Positions 55,754 to 64,000 of a stretch of DNA of 64,000 bases are shown piece after piece (the stretch's first letter is position 1; every line of letters begins with the position of its first letter). The translations under genes and the position numbers were made by a program. Below the pieces are notes generated by a model that was not told the DNA's origin, did not search any database, and saw only the letters and a list, made by a program, of their open reading frames with translations. This DNA is from Tepidimonas sediminis (lineage in GTDB: Bacteria > Pseudomonadota > Gammaproteobacteria > Burkholderiales > Burkholderiaceae_C): the NCBI RefSeq assembly GCF_007556605.1, contig NZ_VJND01000001.1:1-64000 (forward strand), in the 5' to 3' direction.

Positions 55754-55759
55754 ATTGTA
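55754..55759 (-). promoter_or_regulatory. -10 element of the 6S RNA gene
   Basis: TACAAT on the minus strand, 7 bases before the predicted 5' end. No canonical -35 is visible. Confidence 0.6.
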
Positions 55760-55785
55760 CCCCGCCGGGTGCCCGGGCGGCGAGG

Positions 55786-56157
55786 TCACGGCAGCCGGTC
55801 GTCGGCCGCCAGCGCCTCGTCCAGGCGCGCGATCAGCGCGCGCAGGCGCTGCTCGGCCTGCGGCGGCAAGGCGGCGGCGTCGGCGGCCGGCTCGCCCTCG
55901 GGCGTGCCGAACGAGGAGTTGCGGAATGCCAGCGCCGGGTCGCGGTGGGCGGCGTCGAAGGCGATGTTGAGCGCCGCCAGCACCGCGATGCGGTCGCGCG
56001 CCTTGACCTTGCCGGCGTCGCGGATGCGGCACATCGCCGCATCCACCTGCGCCACCGCCTCACGCAGCGCCTCCTCGCCATCGGCCGGGCAGGCCAGCAC
56101 GTAGGTCTGGCTCATGATCTGCACCTCGACCTGCTTGATCGGTGCGCGCGTCGTCAT
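55786..56157 (-). CDS. zapA: Cell division protein ZapA
   Basis: This 123-residue FtsZ-ring stabiliser has the ZapA core QVEVQIMSQTYVLACPADGE, then LREAVAQVDAAMCRIRDAGK and RIAVLAALNIAFD, followed by a C-terminal coiled coil (LRALIARLDEALAADD). Start MTTRAPIKQ at 56157 overlaps the zapB-like stop; the internal ATG at 56115 is less likely because the preceding strand is conserved. The insert of about 25 residues before the coiled coil is longer than in E. coli. It is the second gene of the pair and is followed by 6S RNA. Confidence 0.92.
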   Translation of the reverse strand: MTTRAPIKQVEVQIMSQTYVLACPADGEEALREAVAQVDAAMCRIRDAGKVKARDRIAVLAALNIAFDAAHRDPALAFRNSSFGTPEGEPAADAAALPPQAEQRLRALIARLDEALAADDRLP

Positions 56158-56363
56158 ACGGCCTCCTGCGCGTCGTCCAGCGCCGCGGCCAGCGCCGCCA
56201 GCCGGGCACGCGCCTGCCGGCACTGCGCCAGCAGGTGGTCGCGCTCCTCGGTCAGCCGCCGCACTTCCTGCTCCAGCAGCGCCTGGGTGCGACGCAGCTC
56301 CTCGTGTCGCAGCAGCAGCCGCTCCACGCGCCGGGCGAGGTCGTCGATCAGGGTGGCATCCAT
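56154..56363 (-). CDS. ZapB-like small coiled-coil protein (TIGR02449 type)
   Basis: This 69-residue protein is almost entirely a coiled coil, beginning LIDDLARRVERLLLRHEELR and rich in Leu, Arg and Glu heptads. Proteins of this kind precede zapA in beta- and gammaproteobacteria and probably assist the division ring. It overlaps the zapA start by 4 bases (56154-56157). On the minus strand TACAAT (56378 to 56373) ends 10 bases before the ATG, so the leader may be about 3 bases and is the likely promoter of both genes. Confidence 0.82.
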   Translation of the reverse strand: MDATLIDDLARRVERLLLRHEELRRTQALLEQEVRRLTEERDHLLAQCRQARARLAALAAALDDAQEAV

Positions 56364-56400
56364 CGTCCGGCGATTGTAGGGCCGCCGTCCGGGCCGGCGC

Positions 56401-56406
56401 TACAAT
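56401..56406 (+). promoter_or_regulatory. -10 element of the cobalamin operon
   Basis: TACAAT lies about 10 bases before the riboswitch. Together with the minus-strand TACAAT of the zapB-like gene it makes a divergent promoter pair 22 bases apart. Confidence 0.6.
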
Positions 56407-56414
56407 GATCTCCG

Positions 56415-56636
56415 CGTTGGTGCTCGCGCCGTCCGTCCGTGGCGGCGCAGTTAAACGGGAAGCTGGGGGGTGGTACGCCGTGCGGCATACCGCCTAACCA
56501 GCGCTGCCCCCGCAACGGTAAGTGGACGTCGCCGCGCCCCGCGGCGCGGTGGCCGCTGCCGGCTCCATGCCACTGGGTGCTGCGCCACCCGGGAAGGCGC
56601 CGGCGGTCGTCTCCACCAGCCCGGATACCGGCCAAC
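56415..56636 (+). ncRNA. Cobalamin (adenosylcobalamin) riboswitch
   Basis: The hallmark segments are present in order: TTGGTGCTCGC, AGTTAAACGGGAAGC, CAGCGCTGCCCCCGCAACGG followed by TAAGT, GCCACTGGGTGC, CGGGAAGGCGCCGG and GCCCGGATACCGGCC. This aptamer binds B12 coenzymes and lowers expression of uptake and salvage genes. It begins just after the TACAAT promoter and ends about 90 bases before the btuB ATG, leaving room for an expression platform that could hide the ribosome site. The whole 364-base gap before btuB is explained by promoter plus riboswitch. Confidence 0.95.
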
Positions 56637-56727
56637 GGGGTGGCGCCGGGGTCTCGGCCGCGGCGCCGTGTCGCCCAGACACCGTCGGGGAGGGCGGTGA
56701 GGGCTCGTCGATGTCCTTCGATCCGAT

Positions 56728-58572
56728 ATGATCCATTCCGCTCTTGCCGGCCGCCTGCGGCCGGTGGCGCTGGCCTGCCTGTGCGCCGGCGCCGTGTCGC
56801 CCTGGGCGATGGCCCAGTCTCAACCGATGCTGGATGCGGTGGTGGTCAGCGCCACCCGCTCGCAGCAGCCCATCACCGACGTGATCGCCGATGTGACGGT
56901 GATCGACCGCGACACGATCGAGCGCAGCGGCGCCGCTGCCGTCGCCGACGTGCTGGCGCGGGTGCCGGGTGTCACGATCAGCCGCAACGGCGGGCCGGCC
57001 ACGACGACCAACGTCTACCTGCGCGGCGCCGAGGGGCGCTTCACCGCGGTGTTCATCGACGGGGTGCGCATCGATTCGCAGTCCACCGGCGGGGCGACCT
57101 GGAATGCGATCCCGCTGTCGCAGGTGGAGCGCATCGAGGTGCTGCGCGGGCCGGCCGCGGCCATCTACGGCTCGGACGCGCTGGCCGGGGTCGTGCAGAT
57201 CTTCACGCGCGAGGGCGAGGAAGGATTCTTCCCCTCGGTGCGGATGGGGCTGGGCAGCCACCAGACCCGCACGCTCGGGGTGTCGCTGCGCGGTGGCGCT
57301 GAGGGTGTGGACTATGCGTTCGGGGTCGGTGCGGAGCGCAGCGACGGCTTCAACGCCCGCCTGCAGGGCAATCCGGACCGCGACGGCTACCGCAACGAGA
57401 ACCTCTCCGGACGTCTGGGCTGGCGGGTGGCTCCGGGGCACAGGCTGGAGCTGACGCTGCTGGACAGCCGCCAGCGCGCCGGCTACGACGGCTTCACGCC
57501 CGGACTGGACGACCAGAGCCTGCACCGCCTGCGCACGGCCGGGCTGCATTGGACCGCGCAGTGGAGCGAGGTCTGGACCACCCGCGCCAGTCTGACGCGC
57601 GGCACCGACCGCTACGAGACGACGCCGTCGCCGTACCTGACCGAAACGCGCGTGACCACCGCCCTGCTGCGCAACGAACTGCGGCTGGGTCCGGGCCTGA
57701 TGACGGTGGATCTGGAGCGGCGCGAGGATGCGCTGGACAACCGCAGCACGACGCCGCCCCGCACCGACCGCCACCAGAACGCCGTGGCCGTGGGTTACGG
57801 CTGGCGCTCGGGACCGCACCATCTGCAGGTCAACGCGCGCCACGACGACGACAGCGAGTTCGGCGGCCAGTCCACCGGGCTGCTGGCTTATGGCCATGAC
57901 GTCAGCCGCACGCTGCGCGTGACGGCGTCGGCGGGCACGGCGTTCCGGGTGCCGACGCTGTTCCAGCGCTTCAGCATCTACGGCAAGCCCGACCTCAAGG
58001 CCGAGAAGGGCCGCAACGTGGAGGCCGGCCTGCATTGGCAGTCCGGGGCGGACCGGCTGTCGGTGGTGGCCTACCGTAACCGCGTGCGCGACCTGATCGA
58101 CTACGTCAGCGGCCCCGGACCTTGCGTCAACGGCGTGGGACCGTACGCCGGCTGCTACGACAACGTCGGCCGGGCCCGCATCACCGGGGTGACGTTGAGC
58201 GGCGGCACCCGCCTCGGCGCGGTCAACCTGGGCGGCTCGTGGGACGTGATGCGACCCAAGAACGAGCTGACGGACAAGTGGCTGGCCCGGCGGCCGCGCA
58301 CGCAGGCGACGCTGACGGCCGACACCGTTGCCGCGGGCTGGCGCCTGGGAGGCGAAGTGCAGGTGGTGGGCGAGCGCTACAACAACGCGGCCAACACCCA
58401 GCGGCTGGCGTCCTACACCCTGCTCAACCTGACGGCCGAGCGGCCGCTGGGGCGCGACTGGCGCTTGCTCGCGCGCCTCGACAACGCCACCGATCGCGCC
58501 TACGAGACGGTGGCGGGCTACGCGACGCCGGGCCGGACCCTGTTCGTCGGCCTGAGCTGGGCCCCGCGCTGA
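56728..58572 (+). CDS. btuB: TonB-dependent vitamin B12 receptor
   Basis: This 614-residue outer-membrane beta-barrel takes up corrinoids. It has a signal peptide (about 1-30, ending AMAQ), a TonB box LDAVVVSATRS (about 35-45), a plug domain with VYLRGAEGRFTAVFIDGVRI and IEVLRGPAAAIYGSDALAGV, and a barrel ending in YATPGRTLFVGLSWAPR with a near-terminal aromatic residue. Size equals E. coli BtuB. Placement right after the cobalamin riboswitch and before cob and btu genes makes the substrate assignment strong. cobB starts 44 bases downstream. Confidence 0.95.
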   Translation: MIHSALAGRLRPVALACLCAGAVSPWAMAQSQPMLDAVVVSATRSQQPITDVIADVTVIDRDTIERSGAAAVADVLARVPGVTISRNGGPATTTNVYLRGAEGRFTAVFIDGVRIDSQSTGGATWNAIPLSQVERIEVLRGPAAAIYGSDALAGVVQIFTREGEEGFFPSVRMGLGSHQTRTLGVSLRGGAEGVDYAFGVGAERSDGFNARLQGNPDRDGYRNENLSGRLGWRVAPGHRLELTLLDSRQRAGYDGFTPGLDDQSLHRLRTAGLHWTAQWSEVWTTRASLTRGTDRYETTPSPYLTETRVTTALLRNELRLGPGLMTVDLERREDALDNRSTTPPRTDRHQNAVAVGYGWRSGPHHLQVNARHDDDSEFGGQSTGLLAYGHDVSRTLRVTASAGTAFRVPTLFQRFSIYGKPDLKAEKGRNVEAGLHWQSGADRLSVVAYRNRVRDLIDYVSGPGPCVNGVGPYAGCYDNVGRARITGVTLSGGTRLGAVNLGGSWDVMRPKNELTDKWLARRPRTQATLTADTVAAGWRLGGEVQVVGERYNNAANTQRLASYTLLNLTAERPLGRDWRLLARLDNATDRAYETVAGYATPGRTLFVGLSWAPR

Positions 58573-58616
58573 GGCCGGGTCATGGCCACCGAGGCCGCCA
58601 TCTCGACGCCGCTGCC

Positions 58617-59966
58617 ATGCGCTGCCCCGCGCTGCTGATCGCCGCCCCGGCCTCCGGTCAGGGCAAGACCAGCGTCACCGCGGCGCTGGCGCGCTGGCAC
58701 GCGCGCCAGGGACGGCGCGTGCGGGTGTTCAAGTGCGGGCCGGATTTTCTCGATCCGCAGTGGCTGGCGCTGGCCAGCGGCCACCCGGTGGACAACCTCG
58801 ACCTCTGGATGAACGGCGAGGCCGACGTGCGCGCGCGGCTGGCGCGCGCGGCGCAGCAGGCCGACCTGATCCTGATCGAGGGTGTCATGGGCCTCTACGA
58901 CGGCGAGCCCAGTGCCGCCGAGCTGGCGCAGCGGCTGGGCATCCCGGTGCTGGCGGTGGTGGACGCCGGGGCGATGGCAGGCACCTTTGGCGCCCTGGTG
59001 CACGGGCTGCGCCACTACCGGCCCGGGCTGCCGTGGGCCGGGGTGCTGGCCAACCGCGTGGCCGGCGCGGGGCATGCGCAGATGCTGCAGGCGGCCCTGC
59101 GCGACGGCGACGGCCCGTGGTGGGGGGCGTTGCCGCGCGACCAGGGCATGGCCCTGCCCGAGCGCCACCTGGGCTTGACGCAGGCCGGCGAGCTGCCGGA
59201 TGCGCGGGCACGGCTGGACCGGCTGGCCGATGCGCTGCAGGCCACGCCGCTGGGCCGGCTCGCCTGGCCCGAATGGCAGCGCTGGGCGGTGGCGCTGGAG
59301 CCGGGCGACGCGCCGCCGGCGACCGGGCCGTGGCTGGCCGGGCGCCGCATCGCGGTGGCGCGCGATGCGGCGTTCGGCTTCCTCTACCCCGCCAACGTGG
59401 AGACGCTGCAGGCGCTGGGAGCGGAGGTCGTGTTCTTCTCGCCGCTGGCGGACGAGCCGCTGCCCGAGGCCGACGCGCTGTGGCTGCCCGGGGGCTACCC
59501 GGAGCTGCACGCCGACCGTCTCGCCTCCGCGGGTCGCACGCGCGCCAGCGTGCAGCGCCACGTGCAGGCGGGCCGTCCGGTGTGGGCGGAGTGCGGCGGG
59601 ATGCTGGCGCTGCTGGAGGCGCTGACGCTGGTGGATGGGCGGCGCGTGCCGATGTGGGGGCTGCTGCCCGGGCAGGCCGTCATGCGCCCGCGGCTGGCGG
59701 CGCTCGGGCCGCACGCCTGGGCCACGCCGTGGGGCGAGCTGCGCGGGCACACCTTTCACTATTCGGAGGCGCAGATCCCGCTGGCGCCCGTCGCGCACAC
59801 CACCCCGGCGCGGGCGCATGGCCGGCCCGAGGCCATCTGGCGCCACGGGCCCATCCTGGCGAGTTACTTCCACGCGTGGTTCGCCTCGGCCCCGCGGGCG
59901 GTGGCGCAGCTCCTTTCGCCGCAGGATGATCGGGTGCCAGCCGTGTCGCAGGAGGCCGCCGCATGA
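58617..59966 (+). CDS. cobB: Cobyrinate a,c-diamide synthase
   Basis: This 449-residue ATP- and glutamine-dependent enzyme amidates the a and c side chains of cobyrinate. It has the N-terminal nucleotide-binding domain APASGQGKTSVTAALA (about 8-23) and FKCGPDFLDP, and a C-terminal class I glutamine amidotransferase domain with nucleophile Cys in WAECGGMLALLEAL and His in FHYSEAQIP. In sequence this is the CobB/CbiA type, so the operon can process corrin rings earlier than cobinamide. The start is 44 bases after btuB; an ATG at 58582 is out of frame. The stop overlaps the next start. Confidence 0.92.
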   Translation: MRCPALLIAAPASGQGKTSVTAALARWHARQGRRVRVFKCGPDFLDPQWLALASGHPVDNLDLWMNGEADVRARLARAAQQADLILIEGVMGLYDGEPSAAELAQRLGIPVLAVVDAGAMAGTFGALVHGLRHYRPGLPWAGVLANRVAGAGHAQMLQAALRDGDGPWWGALPRDQGMALPERHLGLTQAGELPDARARLDRLADALQATPLGRLAWPEWQRWAVALEPGDAPPATGPWLAGRRIAVARDAAFGFLYPANVETLQALGAEVVFFSPLADEPLPEADALWLPGGYPELHADRLASAGRTRASVQRHVQAGRPVWAECGGMLALLEALTLVDGRRVPMWGLLPGQAVMRPRLAALGPHAWATPWGELRGHTFHYSEAQIPLAPVAHTTPARAHGRPEAIWRHGPILASYFHAWFASAPRAVAQLLSPQDDRVPAVSQEAAA

Positions 59967-60826
59967 CCCGGCCCGACTTCGGCCCGCAGCGCATCGTCTG
60001 CCTGACGGAGGAGACCACCGAGTGGCTCTACCTGCTTGGGCAGCAGCACCGCATCGTCGGCATCAGCGGCTACACGGTGCGCCCGCCGCAGGCGCGGCAG
60101 GAAAAGCCGCGCGTCAGCGCCTTTCTGAGCGCGAAGATCGACAAGATCCTGGCGTTGCGGCCGGATCACGTGTTCGGCTTTTCCGACCTGCAGGCCGACA
60201 TCGCTGCCGCGCTGATCCGCGCGGGCGTGGCCGTGACGGTGTTCAACCAGCGCAGCGTCGAGGAGATCCGGGCGATGCTGTGGCAGGTGGCGGCGCTGGT
60301 CGGCTGCGCGCACGAGGGCGAGCGGTGGCTGGCGGCGATCGAGGCGCGGCACGCCGCGATGCGCGCTGAGATCCAACGGCGGCTGCAGCAGGGCGCGCGG
60401 CGCCCGCGCGTCTATTTCGAGGAGTGGGACGACCCGCCGATCACCGCGATCCGCTGGGTTTCGGAGCTGATCGAGCTGGCCGGCGGGCAGGACATCTTCG
60501 CTGAACGCGCGCGCGAGCCGCTCGGCAAGGACCGCGTGCTGCCGGATCCGCAGGAGGTGGTGCGGCGCGCCCCGGACCTCATCATCGGCTCGTGGTGCGG
60601 CAAGAAGTTCCGGCCCGAGCGCGTGGCCGCGCGCCCCGGCTGGCAGGACGTGCCGGCGGTGCGCGACGGTCAGCTGCACGAGATCAAGAGCGCCGACATC
60701 CTGCAGCCCGGCCCGGCGGCGCTGACGGACGGCGTGGCGCAGCTGCACCGCCTCATCCTGGCCTGGATGGACGGGCCGGGACGGGCCGCGGAAGGCGAGC
60801 GCCTGCGGGAGGGCGGCGATGCGTGA
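59963..60826 (+). CDS. BtuF-like corrinoid-binding protein without signal peptide
   Basis: This 287-residue protein belongs to the periplasmic binding protein fold of iron-siderophore/B12 binding (COG0614): RIVCLTEETTEWLYLLGQQH, GISGYTVRPP, LALRPDHVFGFSDLQADIAA and YFEEWDDPPITAIRWVSELI. Unlike the BtuF gene two positions downstream it has no signal sequence or lipobox; the frame opens directly with the domain, and the start is fixed by the ATGA overlap with cobB. It is therefore probably cytoplasmic and could carry or sense corrinoid inside the cell. Relatives of this type do occur in cob clusters but their role is not established to my knowledge. Confidence 0.82.
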   Translation: MTRPDFGPQRIVCLTEETTEWLYLLGQQHRIVGISGYTVRPPQARQEKPRVSAFLSAKIDKILALRPDHVFGFSDLQADIAAALIRAGVAVTVFNQRSVEEIRAMLWQVAALVGCAHEGERWLAAIEARHAAMRAEIQRRLQQGARRPRVYFEEWDDPPITAIRWVSELIELAGGQDIFAERAREPLGKDRVLPDPQEVVRRAPDLIIGSWCGKKFRPERVAARPGWQDVPAVRDGQLHEIKSADILQPGPAALTDGVAQLHRLILAWMDGPGRAAEGERLREGGDA

Positions 60827-61382
60827 GCTGGTGCTGGGCGGGCAGAAGAGCGGCAAGTCGCGCTGGGCCGAGGGGCGCGCGGCGCAATGGCTGGCGGCGG
60901 ACGCGCGCCACCGCGCGGTGCTGCTGGCCACCGCCCAGCCGCGCGATGCGGAGATGCGTGCGCGCATCGAGCGCCACCGGCGCGAGCGCGCCGCGCGCGT
61001 GCCGGGGATGGAGACGCTGGAGGTGGCCGGCGCCGAGCTGCCGCAGGCGCTGCAGCGCCAGAGCTCGCCGCAGGCGCTGGTGGTGGTCGATTGCCTGACG
61101 CTGTGGCTGACGCAGCTGGCGTGGCCGCCGGGGCGGGCGGCGGCGGTGGAGCCCGAAGCGCTGGAGGCGGCCATGCAGGCGCTGGAGCAGGCGCTGCAGG
61201 CCACAAGCGGCCCGGTGGTGCTGGTCGGCAACGAGATCGGCCTGGGCGTCATCCCGCTCGGGAGCGAGGTGCGCGCCTTCGTCGATGCGCTGGGCACGCT
61301 GAACCAGCGCGTGGCGGCGCGCTGCGAGCGCGTCACGCTGATGGTGGCGGGCTGTCCGCTCACCGTGAAGGGGGCGGTCTGA
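60819..61382 (+). CDS. cobU: Adenosylcobinamide kinase / guanylyltransferase
   Basis: This 187-residue bifunctional enzyme phosphorylates adenosylcobinamide and transfers GMP to it, a step of nucleotide-loop assembly. It has the P-loop LVLGGQKSGKSRWAE (about 4-18), LATAQPRDAEMRARIERHR containing the guanylylated His, VVVDCLTLWLTQL (Walker B) and LVGNEIGLGVIP. The start overlaps the previous stop by 8 bases, and the stop overlaps the btuF start. Confidence 0.94.
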   Translation: MRELVLGGQKSGKSRWAEGRAAQWLAADARHRAVLLATAQPRDAEMRARIERHRRERAARVPGMETLEVAGAELPQALQRQSSPQALVVVDCLTLWLTQLAWPPGRAAAVEPEALEAAMQALEQALQATSGPVVLVGNEIGLGVIPLGSEVRAFVDALGTLNQRVAARCERVTLMVAGCPLTVKGAV

Positions 61383-62308
61383 TGGCCATCCGGCGCTTGG
61401 CACGGCTCGGCTGGGGGCGGGCGCTGCTGCTGGCCGGCGCGCTGCTGGCCGGCTGGCCGGCGCGCGCCGAGGTGCGTCTCACCGATGACCACGGCGTGGA
61501 GGTGCGGCTGGCGCAGCCGCCAAAGCGCATCGTCAGCCTGCTGCCGTCGCTGTCGGAAGCGGTGTGCGAGCTGGGCCGCTGCGACCGGCTGGTGGGCGTG
61601 GACCGCTACACCAACTGGCCGCCGGCGCTCGCGGGCGTGCCGCGCGTCGGCGGCGGGCTGGATCCGAACATCGAGGCGATCGTGGCGCTGCGGCCCGACG
61701 TGGTGCTGGCGGCCACCTCCTCGCGCGCGATCGAGCGGCTGCGCGCGCTGGGCCTCAAGGTGGTGGCGCTGGAGCCGCGCACGCACCAGGACGTGCAGCG
61801 CGTGCTGCTGACGCTGGGCGCGCTGCTGGAGGTGCCGGATGCGGCGCGCGTCTGGCGCGCGATCGACGCGGCGGTGTCGGCGGCGGCGCAGTCGCTGCCG
61901 CCGGCGGCGCGCGGGCTGCGCGTCTACGTCGAGGTCAGCCCCGGGCCCTACGCGGCGGGGGAGGCGTCGTTCATCGGCCAGACGCTGCGGCGCCTGGGGG
62001 CGCGCAACGTGGTGCCGGCCTCGCTGGGCCCCTTCCCGAAGCTGAACCCGGAGTTCGTCGTGCGCGCCGACCCGGACGTGATCCTGGTCAGCAGCCGGGC
62101 CGCCGAGGCGCTGGCGCAGCGGCCCGGCTGGGCGGCCTTGCGCGCGGTGCGGCAGGGGCGGGTGTGCGCGTTCGACGCCGCGCAGTCCGACGTGCTGGTG
62201 CGGCCGGGACCGCGCATGGCCGAGGCGGCACGGCTGATGGCCGACTGCCTGGCGCGCGCCGCCGCGCCGGCGCGCCCGACGGCAGCGGCGGCGGGAGGTC
62301 GCCCGTGA
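61382..62308 (+). CDS. btuF: Periplasmic vitamin B12-binding protein
   Basis: This 308-residue binding protein of the BtuCD transporter has a signal peptide (about 1-29, ending ARA) and the BtuF fold: PPKRIVSLLPSLSEAVCELG, GVDRYTNWPPALAGVPRVGG, IVALRPDVVLAATSS and EASFIGQTLRRLGARNVVP. The ATG begins on the last base of the cobU stop codon. It feeds BtuC and BtuD encoded directly downstream. A Pro/Ala/Gly-rich C-terminal tail of about 20 residues follows the domain. Confidence 0.92.
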   Translation: MAIRRLARLGWGRALLLAGALLAGWPARAEVRLTDDHGVEVRLAQPPKRIVSLLPSLSEAVCELGRCDRLVGVDRYTNWPPALAGVPRVGGGLDPNIEAIVALRPDVVLAATSSRAIERLRALGLKVVALEPRTHQDVQRVLLTLGALLEVPDAARVWRAIDAAVSAAAQSLPPAARGLRVYVEVSPGPYAAGEASFIGQTLRRLGARNVVPASLGPFPKLNPEFVVRADPDVILVSSRAAEALAQRPGWAALRAVRQGRVCAFDAAQSDVLVRPGPRMAEAARLMADCLARAAAPARPTAAAAGGRP

Positions 62309-63362
62309 ACGCGCGCCGTGCCGCCGGGGTGCTGCTGGCGCTGCTCGTGGCGGCGGCGGCGCTGCTGGTGCTGGCGGTCAGCGTCGGCAGCCTGGGGTTC
62401 GAACCGGTGTGGGGGGCGCTCGCCTCGTCGTCCGACGACGGGCAGGCGGCGCTGGCGGCGCAGATCGTGTGGGAGATCCGCCTGCCGCGGGCGCTCGGCG
62501 CCTGGGCCGCCGGGGCGCTGCTCGGGGTGGCCGGCGCGGTGGCGCAGGGGCTGTTCCGCAACCCGCTGGCCGACCCGTTCCTGCTCGGCAGCGCGGCGGG
62601 GGCGTCGCTGGCGGTGGCGCTCGCCCTGGTGGCGCTGGGCGGGGCGGCCGGCATGCTGGGGGGCGCCGGCACACCCGGCTGGAGCGTGCTGTCCTCCAGT
62701 CTCTGGGTGCGGCTCGGCCTGACCGGGGCGGCGTTCGTCGGGGCGCTGGCGGCGGTGCTGCTGACGCTGACGCTGGCGCGCGGCGTGCAGCACACGCTGC
62801 GGCTGCTGCTGGCGGGGGTGGTGGTCGGCGTGGTGCTGGGGGCCGGCACGCAGTTCGTGCTGCTGCTGGCGCCGGATGCGCTGCAGGCGATGCAGGCGTT
62901 TCTGCTCGGCTCCACGGCGTTCGTCGGCTGGCCGTCGGCCGGGCTGATGCTCGTGGCCGCCGTGCTGTGCACGGCGGCGGCGGCGCTGCTGGCGCGCGCG
63001 CTGGATGCGCTCGCGCTCGGGGAGGCCACCGCCGCGAGCCTGGGCCTGCCCCTCGGGGCGTTGCGCACGGCGCTGGTGGCGGTGCTGGCGCTGGCCACCG
63101 CCAGCGCGGTGGCACAGACCGGGCTGATCGCCTTCGTGGGGCTGGCGGCGCCGCATCTGGTGCGCTCGCTGGTGCCGACGACGCACGGCTGGCTGATGGC
63201 GCTGGCGGCGGCGATGGGCGGCGTGCTGCTGCTGGCGGCCGATACACTGGCGCGCGGGTGGCTGGCGCCGCAGGAGCTGCCGGTGGGCGTGCTGACGGCG
63301 GTGCTGGGTGGCGGCTACCTGCTGTGGCTGATGCACCGGGGGCGGCTGCGGGGGCAAGGGGC

Positions 63363-63366
<4 letters not shown>
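62305..63366 (+). CDS. btuC: Vitamin B12 ABC transporter permease
   Basis: This 353-residue FecCD-type permease has about ten helices. EIRLPRALGAWAAGALLGVA (about 55-74) and GLFRNPLADPFLLGSAAGAS (about 84-103) are the conserved N-terminal blocks, and GLIAFVGLAAPHLVRSLVPT (about 273-292) is the coupling region facing BtuD. Translation starts at GTG 62305, overlapping the btuF stop (GTGA). The stop overlaps the btuD start. Confidence 0.93.

Positions 63367-64000
<634 letters not shown>

Noticed and set aside
58574-58616. A short gene between btuB and cobB starting at ATG 58582
   Set aside because: Only 43 bases separate the genes, and that ATG is out of frame with cobB and opens no conserved frame.

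Overview
The window is a GC-rich, densely packed bacterial chromosome segment. Gene content and order (nuoN followed by a DUF2818 gene; gdhA; thrB beside a DUF2782 gene and polA; xseB-ispA-dxs; pepA-holC; zapB-like/zapA/6S RNA) point to a betaproteobacterium of the order Burkholderiales, probably Comamonadaceae or a Rubrivivax/Tepidimonas-like relative. The order is a firm inference; the genus is a guess. I see no tRNA, rRNA, insertion sequence, prophage or CRISPR array, and composition looks uniform, so this reads as core chromosome with a few small accessory modules.

Layout. 1-4.7 kb: tail of the NADH dehydrogenase operon (nuoN, DUF2818), two Nudix hydrolases, a DUF1178 gene, glutamate dehydrogenase and a CobD/CbiB-like membrane protein. 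4.7-9.4 kb: rsgA and an M48 protease (leftward), orn, and a Pit phosphate transporter ending in a clear terminator. 9.5-17.1 kb: DEAD-box helicase, an arylformamidase-like hydrolase, GMP reductase (leftward), a MotA/MotB-type stator pair and uvrD. 17.1-28 kb: a BPSS1780-like membrane protein, thrB and DUF2782 (leftward), polA, a diverged ClpP-fold-like lipoprotein, a chemoreceptor, a Tat-exported dienelactone hydrolase, an EAL protein, a sulfurtransferase and an EamA exporter. 28-36.5 kb: a Rieske oxygenase diverging from xseB-ispA-dxs, then a TRAP transporter of the 2-oxoacid/monocarboxylate type. 36.5-46 kb: dut, an FKBP isomerase, a YcfD-like ribosomal oxygenase, a repeat-rich lipoprotein, a DUF4160/DUF2442 pair, argA, hrpA and a PIN/antitoxin pair. 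46-56.4 kb: methionine-type aminotransferase with a CysB-like regulator, lptG/lptF, pepA-holC-DUF2486-like, a branched-chain amino acid binding lipoprotein, an H1-tailed SWIB protein, a TauE/SafE permease, 6S RNA, zapA and a zapB-like gene. 56.4-64 kb: a cobalamin riboswitch followed by btuB, cobB, a signal-less BtuF-like protein, cobU, btuF, btuC and btuD, most of them coupled by overlapping stop/start codons.

Points that stand out. (1) Many genes have a TACAAT-like -10 hexamer whose predicted +1 is the A of the start codon or within a few bases of it, suggesting systematic leaderless or near-leaderless transcription. (2) The B12 operon encodes two BtuF-like proteins, one exported and one apparently cytoplasmic. 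(3) guaC is preceded by a near-perfect terminator hairpin placed at the predicted 5' end of its mRNA. (4) The DUF4160 gene lacks its expected stop and reads deep into DUF2442. (5) FNR-like and Pho-like sites can be read in two intergenic regions. I did not find a clearly new multi-gene system. The signal-less corrinoid-binding protein and the leaderless start pattern are the most promising leads.
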